Positions 60,008-64,000 of a stretch of 64,000 bases of DNA are shown piece by piece (the stretch's first letter is position 1; each line of letters opens with the position of its first letter). Both the position numbers and the translations under genes were made by a program. This DNA comes from Archangium violaceum Cb vi76 (GTDB taxonomy: Bacteria; Myxococcota; Myxococcia; Myxococcales; Myxococcaceae), in assembly GCF_000733295.1 (NCBI RefSeq), contig NZ_JPMI01000289.1, positions 97,361 to 161,360 of the forward strand, written 5' to 3'. The notes beneath the pieces are model-generated. The model did not search any database. It saw nothing but the letters and a program-made list of their open reading frames with translations, and was not told the DNA's origin.

Positions 60008-60979
60008 ATGCTGAATGTCGTCACGACGTTCGCGAAGAATCTCAAGAAGGCGCTGTTGGCGGATCCCAAGCGTTTCTATTCGGTCGACACGGGGGCCTGG
60101 GTCACGGGTCTTCCCAAGCCGGAGGAGATCCAGGTCACCACGGGCCGTGAGCCCTTGTGGCTCAACCTGGGCTATTGGCGCGACGTGGAGCGCGTCGACG
60201 AGAACAACTACGAGCGCGTGGGCGAGCTGTTCAAATCCGCCCAGGCGCAGATGGCCCATCTGCTCGCGAAGACGGCGCGCCTGGGCCAGGGCGACGTGGT
60301 GCTGGACTGTGGTTTTGGCTATGCGGATCAGGACATCCTCTGGGCCGAGGAGTACCGCCCCGCGCGCATCCACGGGTTGAACGTCACGCCCAATCAAGTC
60401 CGGATTGGCCGGGAGCGTGTCCGGCTCACGGGGCTCGAGAAGGTGGTTCAGTTGGAGGTGGGCTCCGCGACCGAGCTTCCCTTCGGCCCGGGCGGGTTCG
60501 ACGTCGTCTTCGCACTCGAGTCCGCCATGCATTTCAAGACGCGGCGCGATTTCCTGCGCGAGGCGTTCCGGGTGCTCCGTCCGGGTGGCCGCCTGGTCAT
60601 GGCGGACATGTGCCAGAAGACGGATCGGGAAGCGGGCTCGGGGCTGCGGCTCCGCCTGCGTCACCGCTATTGGCGAGGCCTGATTGCCTTTCCGGAGGAG
60701 AATGTCTGGACGGTCCAGCGGTATGGCACGGAGCTGAAGTCGGTGGGCTTCCAGAATGCCAGACTCGAATCCATCGCGGCGGATGTCTATGGCCCGGTGA
60801 ATACCGCGTTCACGGCCCTGCGCGCCGTGACGGCGGCCAGCCGGCAGCCCGGCTCGGTCACTCCAGAGCGCATCCGCGCGAGCGTCCGCGAGGTCCGGGA
60901 GCGGGACCCCGAGCAGTACCAGCACCTCGCCCAGTTCAACTGCGATGACTACGTCATCGCCTCCGCCGAGAAACCCTGA
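60008..60979 (+). CDS. SAM-dependent methyltransferase (class I)
   Basis: This 323-residue protein has a Rossmann methyltransferase core: motif I VVLDCGFGYADQD, acidic residue near IHGLNVTPNQ, motif with FDVVFALESAMHF, and FRVLRPGGRLVMADM. It resembles the branch with small-molecule, sterol/phosphoethanolamine and natural-product O- or N-methyltransferases. AAAGAGGAG is eight bases before the ATG. It lies 30 bp after the NRPS gene, so it probably tailors the peptide. The methylated atom cannot be told. Confidence 0.85.
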   Translation: MLNVVTTFAKNLKKALLADPKRFYSVDTGAWVTGLPKPEEIQVTTGREPLWLNLGYWRDVERVDENNYERVGELFKSAQAQMAHLLAKTARLGQGDVVLDCGFGYADQDILWAEEYRPARIHGLNVTPNQVRIGRERVRLTGLEKVVQLEVGSATELPFGPGGFDVVFALESAMHFKTRRDFLREAFRVLRPGGRLVMADMCQKTDREAGSGLRLRLRHRYWRGLIAFPEENVWTVQRYGTELKSVGFQNARLESIAADVYGPVNTAFTALRAVTAASRQPGSVTPERIRASVREVRERDPEQYQHLAQFNCDDYVIASAEKP

Positions 60980-60988
60980 GGCCCCACC

Positions 60989-61252
60989 ATGAGCACCCAT
61001 CATCCTCCCAGCACGCGGATGGAACAGAGACTCGCCGGATACTGGAGTGAATTGCTGGGCCTCCAGGAGATCGGCCGGGGAGACCATTTCATCTCAATCG
61101 GAGGCAATTCCCTGCTCGCGACGATGCTCGCCAACCGCATCGAGGAGGAGCTGGGAATCCGCCCGATGATGGGAGAGCTGTTCAACACCCTGGAGGAGGT
61201 GGCCACGCTCTGTGAGCAGTTGCTCCAGGAGCAGGAGGAGGCGGGGAGATGA
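60989..61252 (+). CDS. Free-standing peptidyl/acyl carrier protein
   Basis: This 87-residue helical protein has the phosphopantetheine site in ISIGGNSLLATML; the pattern is nearer to NRPS carriers (GGxS) than to fatty acid ACPs (DSL). A discrete carrier at the end of an NRPS operon may hold the starter acid activated by the ligase at 44454 or an amino acid for tailoring. It overlaps cysD by the bases ATGA. Confidence 0.88.
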   Translation: MSTHHPPSTRMEQRLAGYWSELLGLQEIGRGDHFISIGGNSLLATMLANRIEEELGIRPMMGELFNTLEEVATLCEQLLQEQEEAGR

Positions 61253-62154
61253 GGTATGAGCTGTCTCATCTCCAGGCCCTGGAAGCGGAGTCCCTCTTCA
61301 TCATCCGGGAGGTGGTGGCCGAGTTCTCCCGGCCCGTCCTCCTGTTCTCCGGTGGGAAGGACTCCGCCGTGATGTTGTGGCTGGCGGAGAAGGCCTTCGC
61401 GCCGGCTCCGCTGCCCTTTCCGCTGATGCACGTGGACACGGGTCACAACTTCCCCGAGGTGCTCGAATACCGGGACGAGCGCGTGGCCGCCCTGGGGGCC
61501 CGCCTGGTGGTGGCCTCCGTGCAGGAGCTCATCGACTCGGGGCGGGTGGTGGAGGAGAAGGGCCCGCGTGCCTCGCGCAACCGGCTGCAGACGGCGCCGC
61601 TGCTGGAGGCCATCGAGAAGCACCAGTTCGACGCCGTCTTCGGTGGCGCCCGCCGCGACGAGGAGAAGGCCCGCGCCAAGGAGCGTGTCTTCTCCTTCCG
61701 CGACGAGTTCGGCCAGTGGGACCCGAAGAATCAGCGCCCCGAGCTGTGGAGCCTCTACAACGGCCGCCACCGCCGCGGGGAGCACATCCGTGTCTTCCCC
61801 CTGTCCAACTGGACCGAGATGGACATCTGGCAATACATCGGCCAGGAGCGCATTCCGCTTCCGTCCATCTACTTCAGCCATCGGCGCGAGGTGTTCCGCA
61901 GGGACGGCATGCTGATGGCGTGCTCGCCCCACCTGCCGTTGATGCCGGGGGAGCGGGTGACGACGGCCCAGGTGCGCTTCCGCACCGTGGGCGACATGAC
62001 GTGCACCGCCTGTGTCGAGTCCACCGCGTCCACGGTGGAGCAGGTGATTCATGAGGTCGCCGCCTCCCGTGTGACCGAGCGGGGAGCGAGCCGGGCCGAC
62101 GACAAGTTCAGCGAGACGGCCATGGAAGACCGTAAACGCGAGGGGTATTTCTAA
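61249..62154 (+). CDS. cysD: Sulfate adenylyltransferase small subunit
   Basis: This 301-residue PP-loop ATP pyrophosphatase has LLFSGGKDSAVMLWLAEKAF, HVDTGHNFPEV, FGGARRDEEKAR and FPLSNWTEMDIWQYIG. It transfers AMP to sulfate, driven by the CysN GTPase, giving APS. The length matches the E. coli protein. It shares bases with both neighbours (ATGA with the carrier gene, TAATG with cysN), so the sulfate genes are one translational unit with the NRPS arm rather than part of a housekeeping cysteine operon. Confidence 0.95.
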   Translation: MRYELSHLQALEAESLFIIREVVAEFSRPVLLFSGGKDSAVMLWLAEKAFAPAPLPFPLMHVDTGHNFPEVLEYRDERVAALGARLVVASVQELIDSGRVVEEKGPRASRNRLQTAPLLEAIEKHQFDAVFGGARRDEEKARAKERVFSFRDEFGQWDPKNQRPELWSLYNGRHRRGEHIRVFPLSNWTEMDIWQYIGQERIPLPSIYFSHRREVFRRDGMLMACSPHLPLMPGERVTTAQVRFRTVGDMTCTACVESTASTVEQVIHEVAASRVTERGASRADDKFSETAMEDRKREGYF

Positions 62155-63428
62155 TGGAGCTGCTCCGCTTCGCCACCGCGGGCTCGGTCGACGATGGGAA
62201 GAGCACCCTCATCGGCCGGCTGCTGCACGACACGAAATCCATCTTCGAGGACCAGCTCATCGCCGTGGAGCGCACCAGCAAGGCGCGCGGGGATGAGTAC
62301 ACCAACCTCGCCCTGCTCATGGATGGCCTGCGCGCCGAGCGCGAGCAGGGCATCACCATCGACGTCGCCTACCGCTACTTCGCCACCCCCCGGCGCAAGT
62401 TCATCATCGCGGACACCCCGGGCCACCTCCAGTACACTCGCAACATGGTGACGGGTGCCTCCACCGCGGATCTCGCCCTGGTGCTCGTGGACGCGCGCAA
62501 GGGTCTGCTGGAGCAGACGCGGCGCCATGCCTTCATCGCCTCGCTGCTGCGCGTGCCCCACCTGGTGCTGTGCGTCAACAAGATGGACCTGGTGGGCTAC
62601 GACGAGGCCGTCTTCGAGTCCATCAAGGACGCGTTCCGCGAGTTCTCCATGAAGCTGGAGCTCGCGGATCTCACCTTCATCCCCATCTCCGCGCTCAACG
62701 GCGACAACGTGGTGACGCGCTCGGAGAAGATGCCCTGGTACCAGGGCCCCGTGCTGCTGCACCACCTGGAGCACGTCCACATCGCCTCGGATCGCGACCT
62801 CATCCGGGTCCGTTTTCCGGTGCAGTACGTGTCCCGGCCCATCTCCAGGAAGCTCCACGACTACCGCGCCTGGTCCGGGCAGGTGGTGGGCGGTGTCTTG
62901 AGGCCGGGCGACGAGGTGATGGTCCTGCCCTCGGGCTTCACCTCGCGCATCCGCGGCATCGAGCTCGCGGGCAGGCCCGTGGAGGAGGCCTTTCCTCCCA
63001 TGTCCGTCAACATCTCGCTGACGGACGAGCTCGACATCAGCCGGGGAGACATGCTGTGCCGGCCGGGCAATCCGCCCACCGTCGCGCAGGACATCGACGC
63101 CATGGTGTGTTGGATGGTGGAGCAGCCCCTGCGGCCCGGCGCGAAGCTGGCCCTCAAGCACACCACGCGCTCGGCCCGGGCCCTGGTCAAGGACATCCAG
63201 TACCGGATCGACGTCAACACGCTCCACCGGCACGAGGAGCTCGAGTCCCTCGAGCTGAATGAGATGGGCCGGGTGTCCTTGCGGACCACCGTGCCGCTGT
63301 TCTTCGACGAGTACCGGCGCAATCGCCACACCGGCAGCTTCATCCTCATCGACGAGGGGACGAACGCCACCGTGGGCGCCGGAATGATCAACGGTCCAGC
63401 CGCATGGACCCCAGGTGAACATCCGTGA
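62154..63428 (+). CDS. cysN: Sulfate adenylyltransferase GTPase subunit
   Basis: This 424-residue EF-Tu-like GTPase contains GSVDDGKSTLIGRLLHDTK (G1), the switch segment REQGITIDVAY, DTPGHLQYTRNM (G3) and NKMDLVGY (G4), with C-terminal beta-barrels. It couples GTP hydrolysis to APS formation by CysD. It ends before any APS kinase domain, so it is CysN rather than a CysNC fusion; the kinase is the next gene, starting with a GTGA overlap. Confidence 0.95.
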   Translation: MELLRFATAGSVDDGKSTLIGRLLHDTKSIFEDQLIAVERTSKARGDEYTNLALLMDGLRAEREQGITIDVAYRYFATPRRKFIIADTPGHLQYTRNMVTGASTADLALVLVDARKGLLEQTRRHAFIASLLRVPHLVLCVNKMDLVGYDEAVFESIKDAFREFSMKLELADLTFIPISALNGDNVVTRSEKMPWYQGPVLLHHLEHVHIASDRDLIRVRFPVQYVSRPISRKLHDYRAWSGQVVGGVLRPGDEVMVLPSGFTSRIRGIELAGRPVEEAFPPMSVNISLTDELDISRGDMLCRPGNPPTVAQDIDAMVCWMVEQPLRPGAKLALKHTTRSARALVKDIQYRIDVNTLHRHEELESLELNEMGRVSLRTTVPLFFDEYRRNRHTGSFILIDEGTNATVGAGMINGPAAWTPGEHP

Positions 63429-63988
63429 GCCGATCTCCTTCAGACACAGCGTCCCAGCGGGGTTTCATTGTCTGGTTCACCGGTATGTCCGGTGCGGGCA
63501 AGAGCACCCTCTCCATGGCCGTCCGCGAGCGGTTGCTGTCCACCCACTCCGTGGAGGTGCTCGACGGGGATGAGGTCCGCACCTTCCTCTCGCGAGGGTT
63601 GGGCTTCACCCGGCCCGACCGGGAGGAGAACATCCGGCGCATCGGCTACGTGGCCCGGGTGTTGGCCAGGCACCGGGTGGCCGTCCTCTCCGCGGCCATC
63701 TCGCCCTACCGCGAGTCGCGCGACGAGGTGCGGCGGCTGGCCTCGGAGGCGGGCATCCCCTTCATCGAGGTGTATGCACGGGCCAGCCTGGAGGCGCTCA
63801 TCGAGCGGGACGTGAAGGGGCTCTACAAGAAGGCCCTGGCCGGGGAGATCCCTCATTTCACCGGCATCTCGGACCCGTATGAGCCACCCGGGTCGCCCGA
63901 GGTGATGGTCCGTACGGACTCGGAGACGGTGGAGACGGGCGTGGAGCGCATCCTCTCCGCGCTGCGAGAGCGGGGACTCATCACCTAG
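63425..63988 (+). CDS. cysC: Adenylylsulfate (APS) kinase
   Basis: This 187-residue protein has the P-loop FTGMSGAGKSTLSMAV, the APS motif VLDGDEVRTFLSRGLGF, DREENIRRIGYVARVLA and the ISPYRESRDEVRR region. It makes PAPS, the donor for the sulfotransferase at 38366-39367. The start is GTG at 63425, overlapping the cysN stop. No reductase genes (cysH, cysIJ) follow within the 12 bases left, so the set looks dedicated to sulfation. Confidence 0.95.
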   Translation: MSRSPSDTASQRGFIVWFTGMSGAGKSTLSMAVRERLLSTHSVEVLDGDEVRTFLSRGLGFTRPDREENIRRIGYVARVLARHRVAVLSAAISPYRESRDEVRRLASEAGIPFIEVYARASLEALIERDVKGLYKKALAGEIPHFTGISDPYEPPGSPEVMVRTDSETVETGVERILSALRERGLIT

Positions 63989-64000
63989 GAGTGGACCTGA

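Overview
The window is GC-rich, almost fully coding DNA from a myxobacterium, most likely a Cystobacterineae relative (Archangium/Cystobacter/Stigmatella type). The pointers are a MYXO-CTERM-like C-terminus, DUF4388/PATAN response regulators, a kinase–cyclase–AAA–TPR giant, PEGA pseudokinase architecture, many orphan PAS histidine kinases, and two SitA-type lipoprotein toxin cassettes. This assignment rests on protein recognition only; there is no rRNA in the window.

Layout. 0–7 kb: end of an outer-membrane-like protein, a large MYXO-CTERM secreted protein, a response regulator–PATAN gene with an apparent frameshift, a VOC protein and a MshEN-domain protein. 7–9.5 kb: a SitA-like lipoprotein toxin gene (frameshifted in a G7 tract) with a HEAT-repeat gene, probably its immunity gene. 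9.6–20 kb: outer-membrane protein, PEGA pseudokinase, HtrA/DegP protease, receiver–ATPase protein, agmatinase-family enzyme, a MIP18/amidohydrolase pair, and a PAS hybrid kinase. 20–29 kb: Ser/Thr kinase–cyclase-like–AAA–TPR protein, a cytochrome P450 pseudogene, quinone oxidoreductase, YacG, CpsB-type phosphatase, a UPF0104-type membrane protein and small regulators. 29–34 kb: PAS histidine kinase, a CAU-anticodon tRNA with promoter and terminator, then a SitA5-like toxin with a DUF2283 immunity candidate, bracketed by two imperfect direct repeats.

34–64 kb is the highlight: a two-armed biosynthetic gene cluster. The leftward arm (44264 down to 35719, ten tightly packed genes) encodes a split transketolase, LysW amino-group carrier protein, LysX ligase, LysY reductase, LysZ kinase, LysK hydrolase, an SDR reductase, a sulfotransferase and a HK97-fold shell protein of the family 3 encapsulin type. 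The rightward arm (44454 to 63988) encodes an AMP-dependent acid ligase, a four-module NRPS with terminal thioesterase (4587 aa), a methyltransferase, a free carrier protein, and a complete sulfate activation set (CysD, CysN, CysC) that makes PAPS. My model (inference) is that a glutamate- or aminoadipate-type acid is protected on LysW, phosphorylated, reduced to the semialdehyde, extended by two carbons by the transketolase, reduced by the SDR, released by LysK, and built into a peptide. The product is methylated and sulfated, with one or more steps inside a proteinaceous compartment.

A second notable feature is a short REP-like hairpin repeat. It occurs three times between genes (15.0, 16.2, 28.5 kb) and four times inside the NRPS gene, once in each adenylation domain at the same place, where it is translated in frame as a linker.
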